Assembly: GCA_045126975.1 (NCBI GenBank)
Contig: JBGVPL010000007.1
Span: forward strand, 49,789-113,788
From: Aphodosoma sp045126975
GTDB lineage: Bacteria > Bacteroidota > Bacteroidia > Bacteroidales > Paludibacteraceae
DNA: 64,000 nt
Direction of reading: 5' to 3'
The translations under genes and the position numbers were made by a program. Each line of letters begins with the position of its first letter. The stretch's first letter is position 1. A model generated the notes under the pieces. The model made no database searches. It had not been told where the DNA came from and worked only from the letters and a program-made list of their open reading frames with translations. This document shows, in pieces, positions 53,071 through 60,797 of the stretch.

Positions 53071-53361
53071 ATGGGAATTATAATCAAACCAATCGTCACT
53101 GAAAAGATGACGCAAATCAGCGAAAAATTCAATCGTGTTGGCTTCCAAGTTGCTCACTCTGCTAACAAAATTGAAATCAAAAAAGCGGTAGAAGAAATGT
53201 ACAACGTAACTGTTATTAGCGTTAATACTTCTAACTACCACGGTAAGAAAAAAAGCCGCTACACAAAAGCTGGCATCATCAATGGTATGACTGCTACTTA
53301 CAAAAAAGCTATCGTAACATTGAAAGAAGGAGATACAATTGATTTTTATAGCAACATTTAA
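53071..53361 (+). CDS. rplW: 50S ribosomal protein L23
   Basis: A protein of 96 residues: IIIKPIVTEKMTQISEKF and NKIEIKKAVEEMYNVTV are the family core, then the tunnel-exit loop GKKKSRYTKAGIINGMTATYKKAIVTL. It is the docking site for SRP and trigger factor at the exit. Confidence 0.98.
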   Translation: MGIIIKPIVTEKMTQISEKFNRVGFQVAHSANKIEIKKAVEEMYNVTVISVNTSNYHGKKKSRYTKAGIINGMTATYKKAIVTLKEGDTIDFYSNI

Positions 53362-53370
53362 TAAATAGAA

Positions 53371-54195
53371 ATGGCTGTACGTAAATTGAACCCAACTACA
53401 CCGGGTCAAAGACATAAGATTATTGGAGCATTCGACTCAATTACTGCGAGTACTCCAGAAAAATCTCTTGTTGGAGGTTTCTCTAAAACAGGTGGTCGTA
53501 ACAACACCGGTAAAATGACAATGCGCTACATTGGTGGCGGTCACAAGAGAAAATACAGAGTAATTGATTTCAAACGTAGCAAAGATACTATTCCAGCTAC
53601 AGTGAAGACTATCGAGTACGATCCAAACCGCTCTGCTCGCATCGCTCTTCTCTTCTATGCTGATGGTGAAAAAAGCTACATTCTTGCACCTAATGGATTG
53701 CAAGTTGGTCAAGTTGTTCTTTCAGGCGAAAACGTTGCTCCTGAAGTTGGTAACTCACTTCCACTTCAAAACATTCCACTTGGTACTATCGTTCACAACA
53801 TCGAACTTCGTCCAGGTCAAGGAGCTGCTCTCGTTCGTTCTGCAGGTACTTTCGCTCAAATCACTTCTCGTGAAGATAAGTATGTAATCGTTAAATTGCC
53901 TTCAGGCGAAACTCGTAAAATTCTCGGTACTTGCCGTGCTACAGTTGGTACTGTTGGTAATGGAGACCACGCTCTCGAAAGATCAGGTAAAGCTGGTCGC
54001 ACTCGCTGGTTAGGTCGTCGCCCACGCGTTCGTGGTGTTGCCATGAACCCAGTAGATCACCCAATGGGTGGTGGTGAAGGTCGTCAATCAGGTGGTCACC
54101 CACGTTCACGTAAAGGCTTGTTGGCTAAGGGTAAGAAAACACGTCACCCTAAAAAACAAACTAGCCAATACATAATTGAAAGAAAGAAAAAATAA
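53371..54195 (+). CDS. rplB: 50S ribosomal protein L2
   Basis: A protein of 274 residues: RKLNPTTPGQRHKI at the start, GHKRKYRVIDFKR in the middle, and MNPVDHPMGGGEGRQSGGHP with the conserved His near the peptidyl transferase centre. A 23S domain IV binder needed for subunit joining. Confidence 0.98.
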   Translation: MAVRKLNPTTPGQRHKIIGAFDSITASTPEKSLVGGFSKTGGRNNTGKMTMRYIGGGHKRKYRVIDFKRSKDTIPATVKTIEYDPNRSARIALLFYADGEKSYILAPNGLQVGQVVLSGENVAPEVGNSLPLQNIPLGTIVHNIELRPGQGAALVRSAGTFAQITSREDKYVIVKLPSGETRKILGTCRATVGTVGNGDHALERSGKAGRTRWLGRRPRVRGVAMNPVDHPMGGGEGRQSGGHPRSRKGLLAKGKKTRHPKKQTSQYIIERKKK

Positions 54196-54219
54196 TCCCT
54201 AAAAGAACAGTAAATTAAT

Positions 54220-54486
54220 ATGAGTCGTTCATTAAAAAAAGGACCATACATCAACTTGAAACTCGAGAAAAAAGTGCTCGACATGAATGAAAGCGGCAAA
54301 AAAGTCGTTGTGAAAACATGGGCTCGCGCTTCTATGATTTCTCCTGATTTCGTAGGTCATACAATTGCAGTTCATAACGGTAATAAATTTATCCCTGTAT
54401 ATATCACAGAAAACATGGTAGGTCACAAACTTGGTGAATTCTCTCCTACACGTACATTCCGTGGTCACGGTGGTAAGAAAAAATAA
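54220..54486 (+). CDS. rpsS: 30S ribosomal protein S19
   Basis: A protein of 88 residues: SRSLKKGPYINLKLEKKV, then KTWARASMISPDFVGHTIAVHNGNKFIPVYITENMVGHKLGEFSPTRTFRGHGGKKK region with all conserved parts. Binds the 30S head with S13. Confidence 0.98.
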   Translation: MSRSLKKGPYINLKLEKKVLDMNESGKKVVVKTWARASMISPDFVGHTIAVHNGNKFIPVYITENMVGHKLGEFSPTRTFRGHGGKKK

Positions 54487-54534
54487 TTATTACCCGTTAA
54501 AGTAAATTTTGTAAAATAAAAAAACAGAAATAAA

Positions 54535-54945
54535 ATGGGTGCAAGAAAAAGATTATCTGCCGAAAATAGAAAGGAAGCCCTCAAATCTCTTTATTTCGCT
54601 AAATTAAATAACGTTCCTACTTCTCCACGTAAAATGCGTCTCGTAGCTGATATGATTCGCGGTATGGAAGTAAACAAAGCTCTTAGCGTACTTAAATTCT
54701 CTACAAAAGAGGCTTCTAATAAAATGGAAAAATTGCTTCGCTCTGCTATTGCAAACTGGGAACAAAAAACTGGTGAAAAAGCAGAAAACAGCAATTTATA
54801 TGTGAGCACAGTTTATGTTGACTCTGCTCGTATGCTCAAAAGATTGCGTACCGCTCCTCAAGGTCGCGGATATCGTATTCGCAAACGTTCTAACCACGTG
54901 ACGTTGTTTGTTGATACTAAAAATAATAACGAAAATCAAGACTAA
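54535..54945 (+). CDS. rplV: 50S ribosomal protein L22
   Basis: A protein of 136 residues. NVPTSPRKMRLVADMIRG and the tunnel-lining beta hairpin RMLKRLRTAPQGRGYRIRKRSNH are conserved. The C-terminus is Asn-rich. It starts 48 bases after rpsS. Confidence 0.98.
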   Translation: MGARKRLSAENRKEALKSLYFAKLNNVPTSPRKMRLVADMIRGMEVNKALSVLKFSTKEASNKMEKLLRSAIANWEQKTGEKAENSNLYVSTVYVDSARMLKRLRTAPQGRGYRIRKRSNHVTLFVDTKNNNENQD

Positions 54946-54950
54946 TCAAG

Positions 54951-55670
54951 ATGGGACAAAAAACTAATCCAATTAGCAACCGCCTCGGTGTTATTCGCGG
55001 TTGGGATTCTAACTGGTACGGTGGTGATAACTACGGTGATACACTTCTCGAAGATAGCAAGATTCGTAAATATCTTAACGCCCGTCTTGCAAAAGCCAGT
55101 CTTTCAAGAATCATTATTGAACGTACACTTAAACTTGTTACTATTACTGTCTGCACAGCTCGCCCTGGTTTAATTATCGGTAAAGGTGGACAAGAAGTTG
55201 ACAAGTTGAAAGAAGAATTGAAGAAAATTACTGACAAAGATGTACAAATCAACATCTTCGAAGTAAAACGCCCTGACCTAGATGCTGTTATCGTAGCTAA
55301 CAACATCGCTCGCCAAGTCGAAGGCAAAATTGCTTACCGCCGTGCTGTTAAGATGGCTATCGCTTCTACAATGCGCATGGGTGCTGAAGGTATCAAAGTT
55401 CAAGTTTCTGGCCGTTTGAACGGTGCTGAAATGGCTCGCTCTGAAATGTATAAAGAAGGTCGTACTCCTCTTCATACTTTCCGTGCTGATATCGACTACT
55501 GCCACGCAGAAGCTCTCACTAAAGTAGGTCTTATCGGTATTAAAGTTTGGATCTGTCGCGGTGAAGTGTATGGTAAACGTGATCTCGCTCCACAATTTAC
55601 CAACGCTAAAGAAAACAACCGTGGTGGAAACGACAAAGGTCGTAAGAACTTCAAAAATAAAAAGAAATAA
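54951..55670 (+). CDS. rpsC: 30S ribosomal protein S3
   Basis: A protein of 239 residues. A type II KH domain with the GLIIGKGGQEVDKLKEEL motif and the C-terminal RTPLHTFRADIDYCHAEA..GVKVW-like region. Forms the mRNA entry channel with S4 and S5. The tail is Lys/Asn-rich, as in Bacteroidetes. Confidence 0.98.
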   Translation: MGQKTNPISNRLGVIRGWDSNWYGGDNYGDTLLEDSKIRKYLNARLAKASLSRIIIERTLKLVTITVCTARPGLIIGKGGQEVDKLKEELKKITDKDVQINIFEVKRPDLDAVIVANNIARQVEGKIAYRRAVKMAIASTMRMGAEGIKVQVSGRLNGAEMARSEMYKEGRTPLHTFRADIDYCHAEALTKVGLIGIKVWICRGEVYGKRDLAPQFTNAKENNRGGNDKGRKNFKNKKK

Positions 55671-55697
55671 TAGAAACGAATTTGAATTTTACAAATT

Positions 55698-56129
55698 ATG
55701 TTACAACCTAAAAAGACAAAATTCAGAAGACAGCAAAAAGGGCGTATGAAAGGTAACGCTCAAAGAGGAAATCAGCTGGCATTCGGTTCTTTCGGTATCA
55801 AATCGTTACAGTCTAAATGGATCACTGGTCGTCAAATTGAAGCTGCCCGTATCGCTGTAACTCGTTATATGCAACGTCAAGGTCAAATCTGGATCCGTAT
55901 CTTCCCTGATAAACCTATTACTAAAAAACCAGCCGAAGTGCGTATGGGTAAAGGTAAAGGTTCTCCAGAAGGTTTCGTAGCTCCAGTGACTCCCGGAAGA
56001 ATGATTATTGAGGTAGAAGGTGTATCTTTCGATATTGCTAAAGAAGCTTTGCGTCTCGCAGCTCAAAAACTACCTGTGACTACTAAGTTCGTCGTTCGTC
56101 GCGACTATGATGCAACTCAAAACGTATAA
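55698..56129 (+). CDS. rplP: 50S ribosomal protein L16
   Basis: A protein of 143 residues: MLQPKKTKFRRQQKGRMKGNA, then QIWIRIFPDKPITKKPAEVRMGKGKG and the RRDYDA end. Stabilises tRNA in the A and P sites. The stop is two bases before a strong Shine-Dalgarno for rpmC. Confidence 0.98.
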   Translation: MLQPKKTKFRRQQKGRMKGNAQRGNQLAFGSFGIKSLQSKWITGRQIEAARIAVTRYMQRQGQIWIRIFPDKPITKKPAEVRMGKGKGSPEGFVAPVTPGRMIIEVEGVSFDIAKEALRLAAQKLPVTTKFVVRRDYDATQNV

Positions 56130-56130
56130 T

Positions 56131-56137
56131 AAGGAGA
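56131..56137 (+). promoter_or_regulatory. Shine-Dalgarno before rpmC
   Basis: AAGGAGA lies six bases before the rpmC ATG. Confidence 0.6.
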
Positions 56138-56143
56138 TAGGAT

Positions 56144-56341
56144 ATGAAAACAAGAGAAATTAAAGAACTTACAACTGCGGAAATTCAAGACCGCTTGGTA
56201 GCTGAAAAAGAGAACCTCACTAAAATGACTCTCAATCACGCTATTTCTCCACTTGACAATCCTGCTCTTATCAGAGAAACTCGTCGCACAATCGCTAGAT
56301 TGGCTACAGAATTACGTCAACGTGAACTTAACCAACAATAA
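56144..56341 (+). CDS. rpmC: 50S ribosomal protein L29
   Basis: A protein of 65 residues: two-helix hairpin with KTREIKELTTAEIQDRLVAEKENL and the family tail ETRRTIARLATELRQRE. Lies near the tunnel exit beside L23. Confidence 0.96.
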   Translation: MKTREIKELTTAEIQDRLVAEKENLTKMTLNHAISPLDNPALIRETRRTIARLATELRQRELNQQ

Positions 56342-56353
56342 TAGATTATCCAT

Positions 56354-56608
56354 ATGGAAAGAAATTTAAGAAAAGAACGTATTGGTGTTGTTTTCAGCAA
56401 TAAAATGGATAAATCCATTACTGTTGCTGTGAAATGGAAAGAAAAACACCCTATCTATGGAAAATTCGTTAACAAAACGAAAAAATTCCATGCTCATGAC
56501 GAGAAAAATGAATGTAATATTGGCGATACAGTTCGCATCATGGAAACTCGTCCATTGAGTAAAACAAAAAGATGGAGATTAGTAGAAATCATCGAAAGAG
56601 CTAAGTAA
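56354..56608 (+). CDS. rpsQ: 30S ribosomal protein S17
   Basis: A protein of 84 residues with an OB fold: RKERIGVVFSNKMDKSITVAV, then HPIYGKFVNKTKKFHAHDE and GDTVRIMETRPLSKTKRWRLVEI. A primary 16S binder. The stop is two bases before rplN. Confidence 0.98.
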   Translation: MERNLRKERIGVVFSNKMDKSITVAVKWKEKHPIYGKFVNKTKKFHAHDEKNECNIGDTVRIMETRPLSKTKRWRLVEIIERAK

Positions 56609-56610
56609 TT

Positions 56611-56976
56611 ATGATACAACAAGAATCAAGACTTAAAGTAGCCGATAACTCTGGCGCAAAAGAAGTGCTCTGTATCCGCGTTCTTGGCGGTACTGGCAAG
56701 CGTTATGCTACCGTTGGCGATATCATCGTTGTTGCAGTTAAAAGTGCAATCCCTTCTGGTGATGTGAAAAAAGGTGCTGTATCTAAAGCGGTTGTAGTTC
56801 GTACTAAAAAAGAGATTCGTCGTACTGATGGCTCTTACATCCGTTTTGATGATAACGCTTGTGTATTGCTTAACAATGCCGGCGAAATTCGCGGTAGCCG
56901 TATCTTTGGTCCTGTAGCTCGCGAATTAAGAGCTACTAACATGAAAATTATTTCACTTGCACCTGAGGTGCTTTAA
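56611..56976 (+). CDS. rplN: 50S ribosomal protein L14
   Basis: A protein of 121 residues: MIQQESRLKVADNSGAKEV at the start, and RTKKEIRRTDGSYIRFDDNACVLLN in the middle, GPVARELR near the end. At the subunit interface. Confidence 0.98.
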   Translation: MIQQESRLKVADNSGAKEVLCIRVLGGTGKRYATVGDIIVVAVKSAIPSGDVKKGAVSKAVVVRTKKEIRRTDGSYIRFDDNACVLLNNAGEIRGSRIFGPVARELRATNMKIISLAPEVL

Positions 56977-56998
56977 TAACTTTCAAATCAGTTAAGCA

Positions 56999-57319
56999 AT
57001 GAGTAAATTACACATAAAAAAAGGCGATATCGTTTTCGTTAACGCAGGTGAAGATAAAGGCAAAACTGGTCGCGTACTCGAAGTTATTGTCGACAAAAAT
57101 CGCGCTATCGTAGAAGGTATCAATATGGTCTCTAAGAGCACCAAGCCTAACGCTAAAAATCCACAAGGTGGTATTGTGAAACAAGAAGCTCCTATTCATA
57201 TCTCAAACCTTAACGTAGTTGACCCTAAAACAGGTGCTGCAACTCGTATCGGTCGCAGAAAAAATGAAGCAGGTAAATTAGTTCGCTTCGCTAAAAAATC
57301 AGGGGAGGAAATCAAGTAA
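56999..57319 (+). CDS. rplX: 50S ribosomal protein L24
   Basis: A protein of 106 residues: KOW motif KKGDIVFVNAGEDKGKTGRVLEV, then NMVSKSTKPNAKNPQGGIVKQEAPIHISN. An assembly initiator of 50S. The stop overlaps the rplE start by one base (TAATG). Confidence 0.98.
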   Translation: MSKLHIKKGDIVFVNAGEDKGKTGRVLEVIVDKNRAIVEGINMVSKSTKPNAKNPQGGIVKQEAPIHISNLNVVDPKTGAATRIGRRKNEAGKLVRFAKKSGEEIK

Positions 57320-57864
57320 TGAATACACAAAGCCTAAAACAAGATTATCAAGAACGTATCGTTCCTGCTTTAACCAAAGAATTTGGTTATACTACAATCA
57401 TGCAAGTGCCACGTCTCGAAAAGATCGTGCTTAATCAAGGCTTGGGTATCGCTGTTGCTGATAAAAAAATTATCGAAACAGCTATTGCTGAGATGACTGC
57501 AATCACTGGTCAAAAAGCGGTACAAACTGTCTCTAAAAAAGATATTTCTAACTTTAAGTTGCGTAAAAAAATGCCTATCGGTGTTCGCGTAACTCTTCGT
57601 GACAGAAAAATGTACGAATTCCTTGAACGTCTCGTTCGCGTGGCTCTCCCACGTATCCGCGACTTCAAAGGTATTGAAAGCAAACTCGATGGCCGTGGTA
57701 ACTATACACTCGGTATCACTGAGCAAATCATTTTCCCAGAGATCAACATTGATAGCATCAATAAAATCTTGGGTATGAATATCACTTTCGTTACAACAGC
57801 TAAAACCGATGAAGAAGGTTATGCTCTTCTTCGCGAATTTGGCTTACCATTTAAGAAAAACTAA
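57319..57864 (+). CDS. rplE: 50S ribosomal protein L5
   Basis: A protein of 181 residues: YTTIMQVPRLEKIVLNQGLG, ITGQKAVQTVSKKDISNFKLR and GRGNYTLGITEQIIFPEI are conserved. Binds 5S rRNA. Coupled to rplX by a one-base overlap. Confidence 0.98.
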   Translation: MNTQSLKQDYQERIVPALTKEFGYTTIMQVPRLEKIVLNQGLGIAVADKKIIETAIAEMTAITGQKAVQTVSKKDISNFKLRKKMPIGVRVTLRDRKMYEFLERLVRVALPRIRDFKGIESKLDGRGNYTLGITEQIIFPEINIDSINKILGMNITFVTTAKTDEEGYALLREFGLPFKKN

Positions 57865-57879
57865 TTAAAGTATTATAAA

Positions 57880-58149
57880 ATGGCAAAAGAATCAATGAAA
57901 GCCCGCGAGGTAAAGCGCGCTAAAATGGTTGCTAAATACGCTGAGAAACGTAAACAAATGATCGAAGCTGGCGACTATGAAGGTCTTCAAACTTTACCTA
58001 AAAACGCTTGCTATGTTCGCCTTCACAACCGTTGCAAAATCACCGGTCGTCCAAAAGGTTATATGCGTCAGTTCGGTATTTCTCGTATCCAATTCCGTGA
58101 AATGGCTGCTGCAGGTCTTATCCCAGGCGTGAAAAAAGCTAGTTGGTAA
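57880..58149 (+). CDS. rpsN: 30S ribosomal protein S14 (zinc-free type)
   Basis: A protein of 89 residues, the long form. It has HNRCKITGRPKGYMRQFGISRIQFREMA but not the CxxC..CxxC zinc site of the short form; only two Cys occur. Part of the 30S head. A structured 130-base spacer follows. Confidence 0.97.
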   Translation: MAKESMKAREVKRAKMVAKYAEKRKQMIEAGDYEGLQTLPKNACYVRLHNRCKITGRPKGYMRQFGISRIQFREMAAAGLIPGVKKASW

Positions 58150-58279
58150 ATCTTACTATATAACGTCTCGTGCCACAAAAAGTGGCGCGGGACTTTATCA
58201 ACTCTCAAACTTAAGCAATTTTTTGCATTATTAACTAAATATTGTCTCGAATGGCGAGATCAATTTAATTAAAAATCTT
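58150..58279 (+). promoter_or_regulatory. Structured rpsN-rpsH spacer
   Basis: GTCTCGTGCCAC (58165-58176) pairs with GTGGCGCGGGAC (58182-58193) over 12 positions with two G-U pairs and an A5 loop. A second hairpin, TCTCG/CGAGA (58245-58259), repeats part of the first. It stands out in an otherwise tightly packed operon and may be a target for autoregulation. Confidence 0.55.
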
Positions 58280-58675
58280 ATGACAGATCCAATTGCAGAT
58301 TATCTAACCAGATTGCGTAATGCTATTAAAGCAAACCACCGCGTAGTGGAGGTTCCCGCATCTAATCTCAAAAAGGAAATCACTAAAGTACTTTTTGAAA
58401 AAGGTTACATCTTGAACTACAAATTTGTAGAAGAAGGTCCTCAAGGTTCTATCAAAATTGCCTTGAAGTATGACCCAGTTAACAAAGTTAACGCAATTAA
58501 GAAACTTATCAGAGTTTCTACCCCAGGTTTGCGTAAATACACAGGCTATAAAGAAATGCCTCGCGTTTTGAATGGCCTCGGTATCGCTATTCTCTCAACT
58601 TCTAAAGGTGTTATGACTGACAAAGAAGCTGTAGCAGAAAAAATCGGTGGTGAAGTTTTATGTTACATCTATTAA
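58280..58675 (+). CDS. rpsH: 30S ribosomal protein S8
   Basis: A protein of 131 residues: TDPIADYLTRLRNAIKANH, and the end GLGIAILSTSKGVMTDKEA..GGEVLCYIY. A primary 16S central-domain binder and, in E. coli, the repressor of the spc operon. A structured spacer lies just upstream. Confidence 0.98.
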   Translation: MTDPIADYLTRLRNAIKANHRVVEVPASNLKKEITKVLFEKGYILNYKFVEEGPQGSIKIALKYDPVNKVNAIKKLIRVSTPGLRKYTGYKEMPRVLNGLGIAILSTSKGVMTDKEAVAEKIGGEVLCYIY

Positions 58676-58680
58676 TTATT

Positions 58681-58687
58681 AAGGAGG
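58681..58687 (+). promoter_or_regulatory. Shine-Dalgarno before rplF
   Basis: AAGGAGG lies seven bases before the rplF ATG, a full match to the anti-SD. Confidence 0.65.
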
Positions 58688-58694
58688 ATTAGAA

Positions 58695-59246
58695 ATGTCA
58701 AGAATCGGAAAACTTCCAGTAAACATCCCAGCTGGCGTTACTATCTCTGTTAATAATGGTGTAGTAACAGTAAAAGGCCCTAAAGGCGAACTCAAACAAG
58801 AAATTAACCCTAACATCACTGTAGAAATCGAAGGTAATGTTTGTAATGTAACTCGTCCAAACGATGAAAAAGAAAACCGCGCTATGCACGGTCTTTATCG
58901 TTCACTCATCAATAACATGGTTATCGGTGTTTCTGAAGGTTACAAAAAAACTCTCGAATTAGTCGGTGTTGGTTATCGTGCTTCTAACAACGGTCAAGTA
59001 CTTGAATTGTCACTTGGTTATACTCACGCTATCTACCTTGGTTTAGCTCCTGAGATTAAAGTTCAAACTATTTCTGAACGTAACCAAAACCCACTTATCG
59101 TACTCGAAAGTTGTGACAAACAACTTCTCGGTCAAGTATGTGCTAAGATTCGTTCGTTCCGTAAACCAGAACCTTACAAAGGTAAAGGTGTTAAATTCCA
59201 AGGCGAAGTTGTTCGTCGTAAAGCTGGTAAAACCGCTGGTAAATAA
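58695..59246 (+). CDS. rplF: 50S ribosomal protein L6
   Basis: A protein of 183 residues: SRIGKLPVNIPAGVTISV, and KIRSFRKPEPYKGKGVKF near the end with the sarcin-ricin-loop-binding part. Two related domains. One of the few genes here with a full Shine-Dalgarno. Confidence 0.98.
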   Translation: MSRIGKLPVNIPAGVTISVNNGVVTVKGPKGELKQEINPNITVEIEGNVCNVTRPNDEKENRAMHGLYRSLINNMVIGVSEGYKKTLELVGVGYRASNNGQVLELSLGYTHAIYLGLAPEIKVQTISERNQNPLIVLESCDKQLLGQVCAKIRSFRKPEPYKGKGVKFQGEVVRRKAGKTAGK

Positions 59247-59269
59247 TTTACGTAAATTCCTGAAATATT

Positions 59270-59614
59270 ATGATCGGAAAATTAGAAAGAAGACTCAAGA
59301 TAAAAGCGCATATCCGTCACAAAGTATCGGGTACTGCCGAAAAACCACGTTTGACTGTATTCCGCAGCAACGCGCAAATCTATGCTCAAGTTATCGACGA
59401 CGTTGCAGGCAAAACTCTTGCTTCTGCAAATTCACTTGGCATTACAGAAAAAATGACAAAAAGCGAAAAAGCTGCCAAAGTTGGTGAACTTATCGCTAAA
59501 AAAGTTCAAGAAGCTGGTGTTACTACTGTAGTATTTGACCGTAACGGTTTCTTGTATCACGGACGTGTTAAACAATTAGCAGATGCGGCTCGCAATGCTG
59601 GTCTTAAATTTTAA
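59270..59614 (+). CDS. rplR: 50S ribosomal protein L18
   Basis: A protein of 114 residues: RLKIKAHIRHKVSGTAEKPRLTVFRSNAQIYAQVIDD region and the FDRNGFLYHGRVKQLADAAR end. Binds 5S rRNA together with L5. Confidence 0.98.
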   Translation: MIGKLERRLKIKAHIRHKVSGTAEKPRLTVFRSNAQIYAQVIDDVAGKTLASANSLGITEKMTKSEKAAKVGELIAKKVQEAGVTTVVFDRNGFLYHGRVKQLADAARNAGLKF

Positions 59615-59620
59615 TGAACT

Positions 59621-60136
59621 ATGGCAGAAAATAATAAAGTTAAAGCAACAAATGATGTTGAACTCGTTGATCGCTTAGTTGCAATCAACCGTGTAACTAA
59701 AGTTACAAAAGGTGGTCGTGCTTTCAGTTTCGCTGCTATCGTTGTAGTTGGTAATGGCAATGGCCTCGTTGGTTGGGGTCTTGGTAAAGCCGGTGAGGTT
59801 TCTGCTGCTATTGCTAAAGGCGTTGAAGCTGCTAAGAAAAATCTTATCAAAGTTCCTGTTTACAAAGGTACTATCCCTCACGAACAAGTTGCTCGCTTCG
59901 GTGGTGCTGAGGTGTTCATCCACCCAGCTTCTCACGGTACTGGTGTGAAAGCCGGTGGTGCGATGCGTGCCGTTCTCGAAAGTGTTGGTGTTACTGACGT
60001 GCTTGCTAAATCTAAAGGTTCGTCTAACCCTCACAACCTTGTAAAAGCTACTTTCGCTGCTCTTGCAGAACTTCGTGATGCTTACACTGTAGCTCAAAAC
60101 CGTGGTGTAAACTTAGATAAAGTGTTTAAAGGATAA
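59621..60136 (+). CDS. rpsE: 30S ribosomal protein S5
   Basis: A protein of 171 residues: RVTKVTKGGRAFSFAAIVVVGNGNGLVGWGLGKA, then HGTGVKAGGAMRAVLE and GSSNPHNLVKATFAAL. Important for decoding accuracy. Starts six bases after rplR. Confidence 0.98.
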   Translation: MAENNKVKATNDVELVDRLVAINRVTKVTKGGRAFSFAAIVVVGNGNGLVGWGLGKAGEVSAAIAKGVEAAKKNLIKVPVYKGTIPHEQVARFGGAEVFIHPASHGTGVKAGGAMRAVLESVGVTDVLAKSKGSSNPHNLVKATFAALAELRDAYTVAQNRGVNLDKVFKG

Positions 60137-60149
60137 ATCTTAATGTATT

Positions 60150-60326
60150 ATGGCAACTATTAAAATTCAACAAGTTAAAAGTAGAATCAATTGTCCAAAA
60201 GTGCAAAAACTTACTCTTGATGCACTCGGACTCCACAAAATGAATGCCGTAGTAGAACACGAAGATACTCCTTCTATTCGCGGTATGGTGGAAAAAGTAA
60301 AACACTTGGTTAAAGTTATTGACTAA
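60150..60326 (+). CDS. rpmD: 50S ribosomal protein L30
   Basis: A small gene of 58 codons between rpsE and rplO, translated MATIKIQQVKSRINCPKVQK and onward to a VKVID end. The LGLHKMNAVVEHEDTPSIRGM part and the position identify L30. Confidence 0.96.
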   Translation: MATIKIQQVKSRINCPKVQKLTLDALGLHKMNAVVEHEDTPSIRGMVEKVKHLVKVID

Positions 60327-60345
60327 TTAAAAGTAAAAAATCGTT

Positions 60346-60792
60346 ATGAATTTAACTAATATCACTCCTGCTGTTGGTTCAACTCACAACAGCAAACGTA
60401 TTGGTCGCGGTCAAGGTTCTGGTAAAGGTGGTACTTCTACTCGTGGTCACAAGGGTGCTAAATCTCGTTCAGGTTACTCTCGTAAAATCGGTTTCGAAGG
60501 TGGTCAAATGCCTCTTCAACGCCGTTTGCCTAAATTCGGTTTCAATAGCCCTAACCGCGTAGAGTATAAAGCTATCAACCTTTCTACTCTCCAAGAACTC
60601 GCTGAACAAAAAAATCTTACTAAAATCGATATCAACGCTTTGTTAGAAGCTGGTTTTATCACTAAAAAACACTTAGTGAAAATCCTTGGTAACGGTGAAC
60701 TTAAAAATAAAATCGAAGTTGAAGCACACGCTTTCTCTAAATCAGCTGAGGCTGCTATCCTCGCTGCTGGCGGTAGCGTAGTTAAATTGTAA
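60346..60792 (+). CDS. rplO: 50S ribosomal protein L15
   Basis: A protein of 148 residues: NLTNITPAVGSTHNSKRIGRG, the Gly-rich GSGKGGTSTRGHKGAKSRSGY part and FEGGQMPLQRRLPKFGF. Folded globular end with an extension into rRNA. Five bases before secY. Confidence 0.98.
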   Translation: MNLTNITPAVGSTHNSKRIGRGQGSGKGGTSTRGHKGAKSRSGYSRKIGFEGGQMPLQRRLPKFGFNSPNRVEYKAINLSTLQELAEQKNLTKIDINALLEAGFITKKHLVKILGNGELKNKIEVEAHAFSKSAEAAILAAGGSVVKL

Positions 60793-60797
60793 TTACA

